A model generated the notes under the pieces. That model made no database searches and was not told the DNA's origin. It was given only the letters and a program-made list of their open reading frames with translations. The position numbers were made by a program, and so were the translations under genes. Positions 29,374 through 38,826 of a stretch of DNA of 47,231 bases are shown piece by piece. Location: contig CACISU010000006.1 in assembly GCA_902589345.1 (NCBI GenBank), positions 1 to 47,231 of the forward strand, written 5' to 3'. The DNA comes from an uncultured Pelagibacteraceae bacterium (GTDB lineage: Bacteria; Pseudomonadota; Alphaproteobacteria; Pelagibacterales; Pelagibacteraceae). The number at the start of each line of letters is the position of its first letter. Within the stretch, counting starts at the first letter, position 1.

Positions 29374-31665
29374 ATGAAAAAAACTAAAATAGATCATTAC
29401 ACAGATAAAGAGGCTTTGGAGTTTCATAATTCTAATAAATCTGGAAAAATTGAAATTGTTTCTTCAAAACCAATGACTACAAAAAGAGACCTTGCACTTG
29501 CATACTCTCCGGGTGTTGCTGCTCCAGTAAAAGAAATAGCTAAAAATCCTGAGACTGCATACGATTATACAACAAAAGGAAATTTAGTTGCTGTAATAAG
29601 TAATGGTTCTGCAATTCTTGGTATGGGCAACTTGGGAGCGCTAGCTTCAAAACCCGTGATGGAAGGAAAAGCAGTATTGTTTAAAAGATTTGCTGACATT
29701 AATGCAATAGATTTAGAAATTGATAGCTCAAATTCTGAAGAAATTATAAATAGTATTGTAAACTTTTCAAAAAGTTTTGGTGGAATCAACCTAGAAGATA
29801 TTGCTGCTCCAGATTGCTTTGTAATTGAAAAAAAATTAAAAGAAAAACTTGATATACCTGTTTTTCATGATGATCAGCATGGGACCGCAATTATAACAAC
29901 TGCTGCTCTTATTAATGCGTTGGATATATTTAAAAAATCAATAAAAAAAATTAAAATTGTAATTAATGGAGCAGGCGCATCAGCAATAGCTTGTTCAGAT
30001 CTTTTCATGAGTAATGGAGTTCCTAAAGAAAATATTACTATGGTTGATCGAAAAGGGGTTATTTATAAAGGCAGAGATAATTTGAATCACTGGAAATCTT
30101 CCCATGCTATAAAAACAAAAAATCGAACTTTAAGCGAAGCAATTAAAGGTTCTGATGTTTTTTTAGGTTTATCAGCAAAAGGAACGCTTACAAAAAAAAT
30201 GGTTAAAAGTATGTCTAAAAACCCAATAATTTTTGCTTGTGCAAATCCCGATCCAGAGATTACTCCTGAAGAAGTTAATGAGGTGAGGAAAGATGCGATA
30301 GTAGCAACTGGAAGATCTGATTACCCGAACCAAGTAAATAATTTACTTGGATTTCCTTATATTTTTAGAGGTGCTCTTGATGTAAGAGCTAAAACAATTA
30401 ATGAGGAAATGAAAGTAGCTGCGGCTAATGCAATTGCAGCCTTAGCGAGAGAAGATGTTCCTGACGAAGTTGCAGCAGCAATGGGTGGTGGGGAAAGACC
30501 TAAATATGGTAAGGAATATATTATTCCATCAACATTTGATCCTAGATTAATCAGCGTAATTCCAGTAGCTGTTGCAAAAGCTGCAATGAAAAGTGGAGTT
30601 TCAAGGAAAAAAATCGATGATTTTGAAATTTATAAAGAAAAACTTAAACAAAGATTAGATCCTTCAGTTACAATTTTACAAGGTATAAATAATCAAATTA
30701 AAAAAACACAAAAAAAAGTAGTTTTTGTTGATGGAGAAGATGAAAATACATTAAAAGCTGCAATAGCATTTAAAAATGGAGGTTTGGGAATTCCAATTTT
30801 AGTTGGGAAAAAAGAAAAAGTAAAAGAGAGACTAAAAGAAATTGGACTAAGTGAAAATTTTAATATTGAAATAGTAAATTCTACAAATAGTAAAAAAAGA
30901 GAGAGGTATAAAAATTTTTTATTTAAAAAGTTACATAGATCTCAAGGTTTATTAGAAAGAGATTGTGACAGGCTAATAAGAAATGACAGAGTAATATGGG
31001 GATGCTGTATGGTTTCATGTAATGATGCAGATGCAATGGTTACAGGCAATACTAGAAGATATGCACAATCTTTAGAAAAAATAACAAAAGTTGTTGAGCC
31101 AAGACCAGGTGAAATTATGTTTGGATTAAATATGGTAGTAAATAAAGGTAAAACTGTATTCATTGGAGATACAAGTGTAAATGAATACCCAACATCTAAT
31201 CAATTAGCTGAAATAGCAATATCAGCCGCTAGAGTAGTAAGACTTTTTGGATTTGATCCAAAGATTGCATTTCTATCACATTCTACGTTTGGACAGCCAC
31301 TAACAAGTAGAACAAAACATATAAGAGATGCTGTAGAAATATTACAAGATAAAAAAGTAGATTTTCAATTTGATGGTGACATGCAGCCAGATGTAGCATT
31401 AAGTGAAGAATATAAGGATTTATATCCTTTTTCTGGCATTGTTGGAAATGCAAATATATTGATTATGCCAGGTCAACATAGTGCTGCTATCTCTTACAAA
31501 ATAATGAAAGCTCTAGGAGGAGCAAAAGTAATTGGGCCATTATTAATTGGTCTTGGACAAGCAATCGAAATCGCACCTTTAAGATCGTCTACTTCAGATA
31601 TTCTAAACTTAGCATCTGTTGCTGCTTACTCATCAGGAGTAATTGATTATATGAAAAAAAATTAA
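29374..31665 (+). CDS. maeB: NADP-dependent malic enzyme with C-terminal phosphotransacetylase-like domain
   Basis: The enzyme decarboxylates malate to pyruvate with reduction of NADP(+), linking the TCA cycle to pyruvate and supplying NADPH. In the 763-residue fusion the N-terminal malic enzyme part (about 1-430) has AYSPGVAAPVKEIA, LGMGNLGALASKPVMEGK, FHDDQHGTAII, the NAD(P)-fold VINGAGASAIAC and ATGRSDYPNQVNN. The C-terminal part (about 435-763) resembles phosphate acetyltransferase and is known in this class mainly as a regulatory/oligomerisation domain. The start is 50 bases from the divergent murJ. The stop shares a TTAA palindrome with the convergent BON lipoprotein gene. Confidence 0.96.
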   Translation: MKKTKIDHYTDKEALEFHNSNKSGKIEIVSSKPMTTKRDLALAYSPGVAAPVKEIAKNPETAYDYTTKGNLVAVISNGSAILGMGNLGALASKPVMEGKAVLFKRFADINAIDLEIDSSNSEEIINSIVNFSKSFGGINLEDIAAPDCFVIEKKLKEKLDIPVFHDDQHGTAIITTAALINALDIFKKSIKKIKIVINGAGASAIACSDLFMSNGVPKENITMVDRKGVIYKGRDNLNHWKSSHAIKTKNRTLSEAIKGSDVFLGLSAKGTLTKKMVKSMSKNPIIFACANPDPEITPEEVNEVRKDAIVATGRSDYPNQVNNLLGFPYIFRGALDVRAKTINEEMKVAAANAIAALAREDVPDEVAAAMGGGERPKYGKEYIIPSTFDPRLISVIPVAVAKAAMKSGVSRKKIDDFEIYKEKLKQRLDPSVTILQGINNQIKKTQKKVVFVDGEDENTLKAAIAFKNGGLGIPILVGKKEKVKERLKEIGLSENFNIEIVNSTNSKKRERYKNFLFKKLHRSQGLLERDCDRLIRNDRVIWGCCMVSCNDADAMVTGNTRRYAQSLEKITKVVEPRPGEIMFGLNMVVNKGKTVFIGDTSVNEYPTSNQLAEIAISAARVVRLFGFDPKIAFLSHSTFGQPLTSRTKHIRDAVEILQDKKVDFQFDGDMQPDVALSEEYKDLYPFSGIVGNANILIMPGQHSAAISYKIMKALGGAKVIGPLLIGLGQAIEIAPLRSSTSDILNLASVAAYSSGVIDYMKKN

Positions 31666-32255
31666 TCTTTTTGTACTCTCAAATCTTCTGCAATAAGAAT
31701 ACTAGAAATTATGTCTTTAACATCTAATATTTGCTTCGCTTCGCCTATTACTTCTTTTCTTTCATCTTTGTTTTGAGCTATTCCATAAATATAAATATTT
31801 TTTTTATATGTATCTATATTATAATTTACTGCTTTTATTTTTTTATTAAAAATTAAGGCTGATCTTAATTGAGATGTGATTAATAAATCTTTTGCAGACT
31901 GTTTAAAACTAAATTTTTCTTTAATTTTTAAATCATTTTTTACTGATCTGGCTCCTTTTGTTTCCCATGCAAGTTTTGTTATCTTTAATTTCTCTTCTGG
32001 AGCATCCACTTTTCCTGTGATAAAAATTCTTCCATCCAAAACCTTTGATTTAACAGATAAAAAATAATTTTTATTCATTGCTAATAGCCTAGTTTCTAAA
32101 CTTTTATCCATAATTGAGTCGTCTATTTGGGTTCCTAAAGTTCTTGGATCCATTGCTATACTTACACCTGTTCCAAAAACACCTGAGCTAGAAGTTCCTA
32201 CGCATCCAGATAGTAAAATAAAAAAAGCTAAAGATATAAAAATTTTAATTTTCAT
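31662..32255 (-). CDS. BON-domain outer-membrane lipoprotein (DolP/YraP-like)
   Basis: A 197-residue lipoprotein with a signal peptide and lipobox LLSGC (lipid-modified Cys18). Two BON domains follow, about residues 45-115 (DKSLETRLLA...GRIFITGKVDAPEEKLKITKLA) and 120-190 (ITSQLRSALIF...NIYIYGIAQNKDERKEVIGEA). The layout matches DolP (YraP), which supports outer-membrane integrity by binding anionic lipids. It overlaps the upstream rsmI gene by 11 bases. In E. coli rsmI, lpoA, yraN, diaA and dolP are also neighbours, which supports the match. The DolP role is inferred from domain plan and position. Confidence 0.85.
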   Translation of the reverse strand: MKIKIFISLAFFILLSGCVGTSSSGVFGTGVSIAMDPRTLGTQIDDSIMDKSLETRLLAMNKNYFLSVKSKVLDGRIFITGKVDAPEEKLKITKLAWETKGARSVKNDLKIKEKFSFKQSAKDLLITSQLRSALIFNKKIKAVNYNIDTYKKNIYIYGIAQNKDERKEVIGEAKQILDVKDIISSILIAEDLRVQKD

Positions 32256-33093
32256 TTTTTAAAAATAAACAATAATTGTAAATTTCTTTTTTTGAAACAT
32301 TTTTTTCTTCAACAAAAATCTTTGTAATATCTTTGATTGAAATTTTTTTAAGAAGTTTTTTAATTTTTTGTTTATCTGATTCGGTCAAACTTTTTTTTTT
32401 AATTTTTTCATTTGAAATTATTACTGTAATCTCTCCTTTTAGTTCAGTTTCAAACTCTTTAAGATTATCAACTAAATTTCTTATATTTTCTTCATATAAC
32501 TTGGTAATTTCTCTACAAATTAAAATTTCTCTTCCCATGAAATATTTTTTTATTAAATTAATTATTTTATTAATTTTTTTCGCAGATATAAAAAAAACTA
32601 TTGAGGAATTAATTTTTGATATATTTTTAAAATCTTTTTCTATTTGTGATTTTTTTTCTGGTAAGAAACCGTGAAAATAGTAACTATCAGTAAATCCACT
32701 TATTGAAACTGCAGAACTAACTGCTGATGGACCTGGTATTGAAAATACATCTAAATTATTATCTATGCAATTTTTAATTAAAATATTTCCAGGGTCTGAA
32801 ATTGTTGGAGTACCTGCATCTGATATAAGAGATACTATTTTTTCTGATTTTAAAATACTTAAAATTTTATTAATATTTTTTTTTTCATTAAACTTATGAT
32901 TTGAAATAAGCCTATTATTAATTTTATATTTTGATAAAAGTTTACCTGAAACTCGAGTATCTTCGCATAATATAAAATCTGAGGATTTAAGTACTTCTAA
33001 TGCTCTTAAAGTAATATCTTTTAAATTTCCTATTGGAGTAGAAACAATATATAAACCTTTTTTTATCTTATTTTTGTCTATATCTGGATACAT
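32245..33093 (-). CDS. rsmI: 16S rRNA (cytidine-2'-O)-methyltransferase
   Basis: RsmI methylates the 2'-OH of C1402 in 16S rRNA, in the decoding centre. The 282-residue tetrapyrrole-methylase-fold protein has GLYIVSTPIGNLKDITLRALE at the start, CEDTRVSGKLL, the SAM-binding LISDAGTPTISDPG, and the PGPSAVSSAVSISGF motif. The C-terminal helical extension is lysine-rich. It diverges from the LpoA-like gene across 31 bases, as yraL and yraM do in E. coli. Confidence 0.95.
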   Translation of the reverse strand: MYPDIDKNKIKKGLYIVSTPIGNLKDITLRALEVLKSSDFILCEDTRVSGKLLSKYKINNRLISNHKFNEKKNINKILSILKSEKIVSLISDAGTPTISDPGNILIKNCIDNNLDVFSIPGPSAVSSAVSISGFTDSYYFHGFLPEKKSQIEKDFKNISKINSSIVFFISAKKINKIINLIKKYFMGREILICREITKLYEENIRNLVDNLKEFETELKGEITVIISNEKIKKKSLTESDKQKIKKLLKKISIKDITKIFVEEKNVSKKEIYNYCLFLKNEN

Positions 33094-33124
33094 TAATTTA
33101 ATTAAATATAATAATACAAAAAAA

Positions 33125-34276
33125 ATGAAATCAATATTTAAATTTTTATCATTAGTTATAATAATTTTCTATTCATTTAACCAAGCTGCATTTTCTCAGG
33201 AAAAAATAAGAATAGGATTAATAGTGCCATTATCAGGAGAATATAGTGACATTGGTCATTCAATTCTTAATTCTGTAAGATTGGCAATAAACAAAATTGA
33301 TAATAATAAAATAGAAATTTTTCCTAGAGATACTCGTGCTGATTCAATTGTTGCTTTGAAAGTTTCTAAAGAATTATACGAAAAAGGTATAAGAATAATT
33401 ATAGGGCCATTGTTTAATGATAATATAATTAATTTAGAAAAACTCAGTGACATTACTTTTATATCTTTAACAAACAAAATTTATAATAATCCAAAAAATG
33501 TAATTAGTGCAGGGGTTAATGCAATCTCTCAAATAAATACTATTAAAAAATTTCAAAAAAATAATAATATTGAAAGAAGTATATTTTTAATTCCTAATAA
33601 TAGTAATAAAAATGAAATTAAATATGCAATAAATAAAACAAAAATAGTTCTTAAGGATATTTTTGAATATGATACTGATCCTACGCTACTAACTTCTCAA
33701 ATTGAAAATTTAACAAGATATCGACAAAGAAAACAAAATTTACTAGATGAAATTAAAAGATTAGAAGAATCAAGTGAGATCAATAGAAAAAAAAAAATCG
33801 AAAAATTAAAAAAAAGAGACACCTTAGGAGGTATTAACTTTGATTCTGTTATTATTGCAGATTTTGATGAAAGTTTAAAAAGTGTAGCAACCTCTTTACT
33901 TTATACTGATATTTCATCAAAAAGAATTAAATACATTACATTAAACCAATGGTTTGATAAATCATTACTTAAAGAAAAAAATTTACAACCAATTTATTTT
34001 CCATCTATTAATAAAGATAACTATGAAAATTTTATTCAAAGTTATCAATCAAATTACAATTCTTATCCCAATCAAATTTCTTTTTTAAGTTATGATCTTG
34101 TAGGACTTGTATATTATTTATTATATAAAAACGATTTTATTTTTGATGAAAAAATATTTTTCAAAAAAAATAAGTTCAAGGGAAAAATTGGAGTTTTTGA
34201 AATTAATCAAAATAAAATCACACATCAATTGAATTTTTATAGTATAGAAGGCGGAAAATTTAAAAAAATTTTCTAA
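33125..34276 (+). CDS. LpoA/YraM-like periplasmic-binding-fold protein
   Basis: The ATG at 33125 gives a 383-residue protein with a signal peptide (MKSIFKFLSLVIIIFYSFNQAAFS); an in-frame upstream start at 33074 would overlap rsmI and is disfavoured. The mature part has a type I periplasmic-binding fold beginning IRIGLIVPLSGEYSDIG. It resembles the C-terminal domain of LpoA, the outer-membrane activator of penicillin-binding protein 1A, or a branched-chain amino acid binding protein. No lipobox cysteine is present. A lysine-rich helical insert lies around residues 200-225. Position next to rsmI and a BON lipoprotein favours the LpoA/YraM reading. It overlaps rdgB tail-to-tail by 17 bases. Confidence 0.75.
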   Translation: MKSIFKFLSLVIIIFYSFNQAAFSQEKIRIGLIVPLSGEYSDIGHSILNSVRLAINKIDNNKIEIFPRDTRADSIVALKVSKELYEKGIRIIIGPLFNDNIINLEKLSDITFISLTNKIYNNPKNVISAGVNAISQINTIKKFQKNNNIERSIFLIPNNSNKNEIKYAINKTKIVLKDIFEYDTDPTLLTSQIENLTRYRQRKQNLLDEIKRLEESSEINRKKKIEKLKKRDTLGGINFDSVIIADFDESLKSVATSLLYTDISSKRIKYITLNQWFDKSLLKEKNLQPIYFPSINKDNYENFIQSYQSNYNSYPNQISFLSYDLVGLVYYLLYKNDFIFDEKIFFKKNKFKGKIGVFEINQNKITHQLNFYSIEGGKFKKIF

Positions 34277-34862
34277 TTTTTTTGAAAGCTTTAGATCTAT
34301 GATCAATTTTAAATTTATTTCTTGGTTTCATTTGCCCAAAAGTTTTAGATCTCCCAAAAGGAATAAAAATTGGATCATATCCAAAACCATTTTTTCCTTT
34401 TTTTGATTTAGAAATTTTTCCCTCAACAACTCCTGAAACATTTTTTATAATATTATTTGGCCAATAAATTGAAAGTGAGCAAATAAATCTACATTTTATT
34501 CTTTTAGTTTTCCAATCCTTGTCTTTTTTATTTAGTTTTGAATAAATTTTTTTAATTGCTAAATTAAAATTATTTTTTTTTCCTGCCCATCTTGATGAAT
34601 AAATACCAGGTGATTTATTAAGTATATCTATTTCAAGACCCGAGTCGTCAGCTAAACAAATTAATCCTGTTTTTTTGGAGTAAAATTTTGCTTTTATTAT
34701 TGAATTTTCTCTAAAAGACTTCCCGGTTTCTCTCGGACTTTTCAAATTAAATATTTTTGGTGTATAAATTTTAAGTTTTTTTGGTAGTAAATCCTTAATT
34801 TCCTTTAATTTTCCTTGATTATTTGAGCCTATTATTAGTTCAATAATTTTTTTTTTTTGCAT
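34260..34862 (-). CDS. rdgB: XTP/dITP pyrophosphatase (RdgB/HAM1)
   Basis: The enzyme hydrolyses non-canonical purine nucleoside triphosphates (dITP, XTP) to monophosphates and protects DNA. The 200-residue protein has IGSNNQGKLKEI at the start, ADDSGLEID with the catalytic Asp, PGIYSSRWAG, and the C-terminal GFGYDPIFIP...KTFGQM and HRSKAF motifs. The gene is divergent from grpE across 36 bases and convergent with the LpoA-like gene with a 17-base overlap of coding ends. Placement near the grpE/dnaK region is common in alphaproteobacteria. Confidence 0.95.
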   Translation of the reverse strand: MQKKKIIELIIGSNNQGKLKEIKDLLPKKLKIYTPKIFNLKSPRETGKSFRENSIIKAKFYSKKTGLICLADDSGLEIDILNKSPGIYSSRWAGKKNNFNLAIKKIYSKLNKKDKDWKTKRIKCRFICSLSIYWPNNIIKNVSGVVEGKISKSKKGKNGFGYDPIFIPFGRSKTFGQMKPRNKFKIDHRSKAFKKIRKFF

Positions 34863-34898
34863 CTAGAATTTACAGTTTTTCATACCATATACAATTAT

Positions 34899-35516
34899 AT
34901 GGAAAAAGAAGAAACAATAAATCCAGATATAGAAAATAAAGATATACCTAAAGATGAGAATGGTAATAATCTAAATGAAAGCAAAGAAGAAGAGATATCA
35001 ATAGAGGATCAAGTTAAAAATTTGGAAGATAAACTTTCAAGAACTTTGGCTGAAATGGAAAATCAAAGAAGAAGATTTGAAAAAGAAAGAGATGATGCAT
35101 TTGAATATGGTGGATTTTCTTTTGCAAAAGAGGCTTTAAATTTAATTGATAATCTTGAAAGATCAAAAATATCTCTAGAAAATGATGAAGATTTAAAAAA
35201 AAATAGTTTATATGAAAAAATTTCAGAACACTTGGATATAATTTATAATGATACGCTTTCGATTTTTAAAAAAAATAATATAGAACAAATTAAATGTATA
35301 AATAAAAAATTAGACCCTAATTTTCATCAAGCAATGTTAGAAATTGAAGATGATACTAAGGAGCCAGGAACCATTGTACAAGAAATACAAAAGGGTTTCT
35401 TATTAAAAGATAGATTACTTAGACCCTCACTTGTAGGAGTGTCTAAAAAACCCCATAAAGAAGAAAATAAAGACAATAAAATCAATGAAAATAAGGAAAA
35501 TAAGGAGAAAAAATAA
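34899..35516 (+). CDS. grpE: Nucleotide exchange factor GrpE
   Basis: GrpE releases ADP from DnaK. The ATG at 34899 is preferred over an in-frame ATG at 34857, which lies inside rdgB and adds residues unlike GrpE. The 205-residue protein has an acidic, disordered start (1-45), a long helical coiled-coil (about 45-110: LEDKLSRTLAEMENQRRRFEKERDDA) and a C-terminal beta domain with LDPNFHQAM and GTIVQEIQKGFLLKDRLLRPSLVGVSK. A possible promoter TTTACA-N15-TACAAT (34869-34895) lies in the rdgB/grpE spacer. If used, it would put the start of transcription at or near the ATG. dnaK follows after 60 bases with its own heat-shock promoter. Confidence 0.95.
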   Translation: MEKEETINPDIENKDIPKDENGNNLNESKEEEISIEDQVKNLEDKLSRTLAEMENQRRRFEKERDDAFEYGGFSFAKEALNLIDNLERSKISLENDEDLKKNSLYEKISEHLDIIYNDTLSIFKKNNIEQIKCINKKLDPNFHQAMLEIEDDTKEPGTIVQEIQKGFLLKDRLLRPSLVGVSKKPHKEENKDNKINENKENKEKK

Positions 35517-35528
35517 GCACCAAGACAA

Positions 35529-35556
35529 CTTGTACAATTAAAAATAACACTTATAT
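35529..35556 (+). promoter_or_regulatory. Predicted RpoH (sigma-32 type) heat-shock promoter of dnaK
   Basis: The sequence CTTG (35529-35532), 17 bases, then CTTATAT (35550-35556) matches the alphaproteobacterial RpoH consensus CTTG-N17/18-CYTATNT (consensus recalled, not searched). Predicted transcription start is near 35563. The ribosome-binding GAGG is at 35563-35566, about 10 bases before the dnaK ATG at 35577. A weaker sigma-70-type reading (TTGTAC/TTATAT, 15-base spacer) overlaps it. Confidence 0.65.
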
Positions 35557-35576
35557 GAAATCGAGGTATTTATAAA

Positions 35577-37499
35577 ATGAGCAAAGTAATAGGAATAGAT
35601 TTAGGAACAACAAACTCATGTGTATCTATAATGGAAGGTACACAAGCAAAAGTTTTGGAAAACGCCGAGGGTGCAAGAACAACACCATCAGTAGTAGCTT
35701 TTACTGATAACGATGAAAAATTAGTTGGTCAACCTGCAAAAAGGCAGGCAGTAACCAATCCAGAAAATACAATTTTTGCAGTGAAAAGATTAATAGGAAG
35801 AAATTTTAGTGATTCATCTGTAAAAAAAGATATTGAAACTTCACCATTTAAAATTGTTAACTCTGAAAAAGGTGATGCCTGGATAGAAGCAAAAGGACAA
35901 AAATATTCACCTTCACAGATTTCTGCATTTGTTTTACAAAAAATGAAAGAAACAGCTGAAAAATATTTAGGCCAAGAAGTTAGTAAAGCTGTAATTACAG
36001 TACCTGCATATTTTAATGATGCACAAAGACAAGCAACAAAAGATGCTGGTAAGATTGCAGGTTTAGAAGTTCTAAGAATTATAAATGAACCAACTGCAGC
36101 ATCTTTAGCATATGGATTAGATAAAAAAACAAATAAAAAAATTGCAGTTTATGATCTGGGTGGAGGTACTTTTGATGTTTCTATTCTTGAATTAGGAGAT
36201 GGTGTATTCGAAGTAAAATCTACAAATGGTGATACCTTCCTTGGAGGAGAAGATTTTGATAACACAATTGTTGAATATTTACTGAATGAATTTAAAAAAG
36301 AAAGCGGTATTGATTTGAAATCTGATAAGTTGGCTTTACAAAGATTGAAGGAAGCGGCTGAGAAAGCTAAAATAGAATTATCATCTGCCACTCAGACAGA
36401 AATCAATCTTCCATTTATTACTGCTGATAAAACTGGGCCAAAACATATAAACTTAAAAATGACTAGAGCAAAATTAGAAGCTCTAGTTGAAGATTTAATT
36501 TCTAGAACAATTCCACCGTGCAAAACAGCGCTTAAAGATGCTGGACTATCTGCAAGTGATATTAGTGAGATAGTTTTAGTAGGTGGAATGACAAGAATGC
36601 CTAAAGTAATAGAAGAAGTAAAAAATTTTTTTGGTAAGGAACCCAATAAATCTGTAAATCCTGATGAGGTAGTTGCAATGGGAGCAGCTATTCAGGCAGG
36701 AGTTTTACAGGGAGATGTTAAAGATGTTTTATTATTAGATGTAACTCCTCTTTCTCTCGGAATTGAAACACTGGGTGGTGTATCAACTAAACTTATTGAG
36801 AAAAATACAACAATACCTACAAAAAAAAGTCAAGTGTTCTCGACCGCAGAAGATAATCAGCCAGCCGTATCTATTAGAGTATTACAAGGTGAGAGAGAAA
36901 TGGCTTCAGATAATAAAATACTTGGAAATTTTGAGTTAGTAGGTATAGCTCCATCACCAAGAGGAGTTCCGCAGATTGAAGTAACATTTGATATTGATGC
37001 AAATGGAATTGTAAATGTCTCTGCAAAAGATAAAGGAACTGGAAAAGAACAAAAAATTCAGATTCAGGCCTCAGGTGGCTTAAGTGATGACGAAATTAAT
37101 AAAATGGTTAAGGATGCAGAGTCAAATAAAGAAGCTGACAAAAAGAAAAGGGAAGCTGTCGATGCAAGAAATCAAGCTGATACTCTATTACACTCAACTG
37201 AAAAAAATCTTAAAGAACATGGCGCCAAAGTTTCTGAAGCTGATAAAAAAGCTATAGAAACTGCTTCATCAAATTTAAGAAACTCTCTAAAAGGAACTGA
37301 TATTGAGGATATTAAAAAGAATACACAGGACTTAGTACAAGCATCAATGAAGTTAGGTGAAGCAATTTATAAATCACAGCAAAGTGGTAAACCTGGTGAT
37401 GCGCCTAAAGACGCAAAAGAGGAAGGGAAAAAAGACGAAAACGTTGTTGATGCAGACTTCGAAGAAGTAAAAGACGAAAATAAAGAAAAAAGCGCCTAA
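35577..37499 (+). CDS. dnaK: Chaperone DnaK (Hsp70)
   Basis: This is the ATP-driven chaperone for nascent and damaged proteins. In the 640-residue protein the nucleotide-binding domain (1-385) has [41 protein letters not shown] and the [10 protein letters not shown] loop. The linker is [15 protein letters not shown]. The substrate-binding domain and helical lid follow, and the tail ends with a [10 protein letters not shown] motif. It has a good ribosome-binding site (GAGG) and its own predicted RpoH promoter. dnaJ follows after 31 bases. The grpE-dnaK-dnaJ grouping places the full Hsp70 machine in one cluster. Confidence 0.98.
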   Translation: MSKVIGIDLGTTNSCVSIMEGTQAKVLENAEGARTTPSVVAFTDNDEKLVGQPAKRQAVTNPENTIFAVKRLIGRNFSDSSVKKDIETSPFKIVNSEKGDAWIEAKGQKYSPSQISAFVLQKMKETAEKYLGQEVSKAVITVPAYFNDAQRQATKDAGKIAGLEVLRIINEPTAASLAYGLDKKTNKKIAVYDLGGGTFDVSILELGDGVFEVKSTNGDTFLGGEDFDNTIVEYLLNEFKKESGIDLKSDKLALQRLKEAAEKAKIELSSATQTEINLPFITADKTGPKHINLKMTRAKLEALVEDLISRTIPPCKTALKDAGLSASDISEIVLVGGMTRMPKVIEEVKNFFGKEPNKSVNPDEVVAMGAAIQAGVLQGDVKDVLLLDVTPLSLGIETLGGVSTKLIEKNTTIPTKKSQVFSTAEDNQPAVSIRVLQGEREMASDNKILGNFELVGIAPSPRGVPQIEVTFDIDANGIVNVSAKDKGTGKEQKIQIQASGGLSDDEINKMVKDAESNKEADKKKREAVDARNQADTLLHSTEKNLKEHGAKVSEADKKAIETASSNLRNSLKGTDIEDIKKNTQDLVQASMKLGEAIYKSQQSGKPGDAPKDAKEEGKKDENVVDADFEEVKDENKEKSA

Positions 37500-37530
37500 G
37501 CTAGCAACAATTATTTGTCTGTAATTAGTT

Positions 37531-38658
37531 ATGGCAAAAAGAGATTATTACGAAGTCTTAGGTATTAATAAAAGTTCTTCTGCAGACCAGATAAAATCAG
37601 CTTATAGAAAATTAGCAGTCAAGTTTCACCCTGATAAAAATGAAGGTGACAAAGGTGCTGAAGAAAAATTCAAAGAAGCATCTGAAGCTTACCACGTTTT
37701 ATCAAACCCTGAGAGAAAACAGAACTACGATAATTTTGGTCATGCTGCTTTTGAAAATGGAGGTGGTGGAAGAGGAGGATTTGGAAATTTTGATTTCTCT
37801 AGTCACTTTTCAGATATATTTGAAGATTTTTTTGGAGAAGGTTTTGGAGGTGGAGGAAGAAGATCTAGAAGATCTAATAATAGAGGTTCGGATCTTAGAT
37901 ATGATCTATCAATTACTTTAGAAGAATCTTTTACTGGAAAAAAAAAAGATATTAAATTTTCTACATCGGAAAAATGTGACACTTGTAGTGGTAGTGGTTC
38001 AAAACCAGGACATAATGCAGGTACTTGCTCTATGTGTGGGGGGCATGGACAAGTAAGATCTAGCCAAGGATTTTTCACAGTTCAACAAACTTGTCCTCAA
38101 TGTTCTGGATCAGGTGAACAAATTACTAATCCATGCTCAAGTTGTAGTGGACAAGGTAAAAAGCAGGCTTCAAAAAGATTGTCAGTTACAATACCTAAGG
38201 GGGTTGACGATGGTACAAGAATTAGACTCGCAGGCAAAGGTGAGGCAGGATCAAGAGGTGCTAGTAATGGTGATCTATACTTATTTATAAATGTTTATTC
38301 ACACGATTTATTTAAAAGATCAGAGGAAAATTTATTTTTTGAATGTCCAATATCTATTGCTGATGCAGCATTAGGAACATCAATAGAAATACCAACTATC
38401 GATGGAGGAAAAGCAAAAATTAAAATTCCATCTGGAACACAAAGCGGTAAACAATTTCGATTAAAAGGAAAAGGAATGCCCTTCATGAGGGGTAGCGGAA
38501 ATGGTGATCTTTATGTTCAAGTGAATACTGAAGTTCCTGTGTCTTTAAATAAGGAGCAAAAAGAACTATTAGAAAAATTTAGACAAATAGAAAACGAGAA
38601 ATCGAATCCGAGTATTAAAAAATTCTTTCAAAAGGCCAAGAGTTTCTGGAAAAATTAA
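37531..38658 (+). CDS. dnaJ: Chaperone DnaJ (Hsp40)
   Basis: DnaJ delivers substrates to DnaK and stimulates its ATPase. In the 375-residue protein the J domain (1-70) has the HPD triad (KFHPDKN). A Gly/Phe-rich region (about 75-115) follows. The zinc region (about 148-215) has four C-x2-C-x-G-x-G repeats: CDTCSGSG, CSMCGGHG, CPQCSGSG and CSSCSGQG. The C-terminal substrate-binding domains complete a class I DnaJ. The stop is directly followed by a 55-residue membrane-protein gene with no gap. Confidence 0.98.
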   Translation: MAKRDYYEVLGINKSSSADQIKSAYRKLAVKFHPDKNEGDKGAEEKFKEASEAYHVLSNPERKQNYDNFGHAAFENGGGGRGGFGNFDFSSHFSDIFEDFFGEGFGGGGRRSRRSNNRGSDLRYDLSITLEESFTGKKKDIKFSTSEKCDTCSGSGSKPGHNAGTCSMCGGHGQVRSSQGFFTVQQTCPQCSGSGEQITNPCSSCSGQGKKQASKRLSVTIPKGVDDGTRIRLAGKGEAGSRGASNGDLYLFINVYSHDLFKRSEENLFFECPISIADAALGTSIEIPTIDGGKAKIKIPSGTQSGKQFRLKGKGMPFMRGSGNGDLYVQVNTEVPVSLNKEQKELLEKFRQIENEKSNPSIKKFFQKAKSFWKN

Positions 38659-38826
38659 ATGAATTTCGATCAGCTAGTTCCAGCAATTTCTTTAATTGCT
38701 GTTTTGATATTAGTACTGCCTGCGTTTTTAAGAACTAATTCAAAATTGAAGCAGTTTTTAACAAATTTATCTATTTGGGCTATAATTGTTATAGTTGTTA
38801 TGGTACTTTTATATTTAATCTTATAA
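38659..38826 (+). CDS. Small two-helix membrane protein, 55 residues
   Basis: The ATG follows the dnaJ TAA with no intervening base, and the TAA ends directly before the dapB ATG at 38827, so the gene exactly fills the space between them. The peptide has two hydrophobic segments: about residues 7-24 (VPAISLIAVLILVLPAFL) and 38-55 (LSIWAIIVIVVMVLLYLIL). They are joined by a short basic loop (RTNSKLKQ), so the loop should face the cytoplasm. The function is unknown. The exact fit between two real genes is the main argument that it is translated. Confidence 0.65.
   Translation: MNFDQLVPAISLIAVLILVLPAFLRTNSKLKQFLTNLSIWAIIVIVVMVLLYLIL

Noticed and set aside
34857..34898. In-frame upstream start for grpE at 34857
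   Set aside because: It would begin inside rdgB and add residues (HLEFTVFHTIYNY) unlike any GrpE N-terminus. The ATG at 34899 starts the acidic region typical of GrpE.
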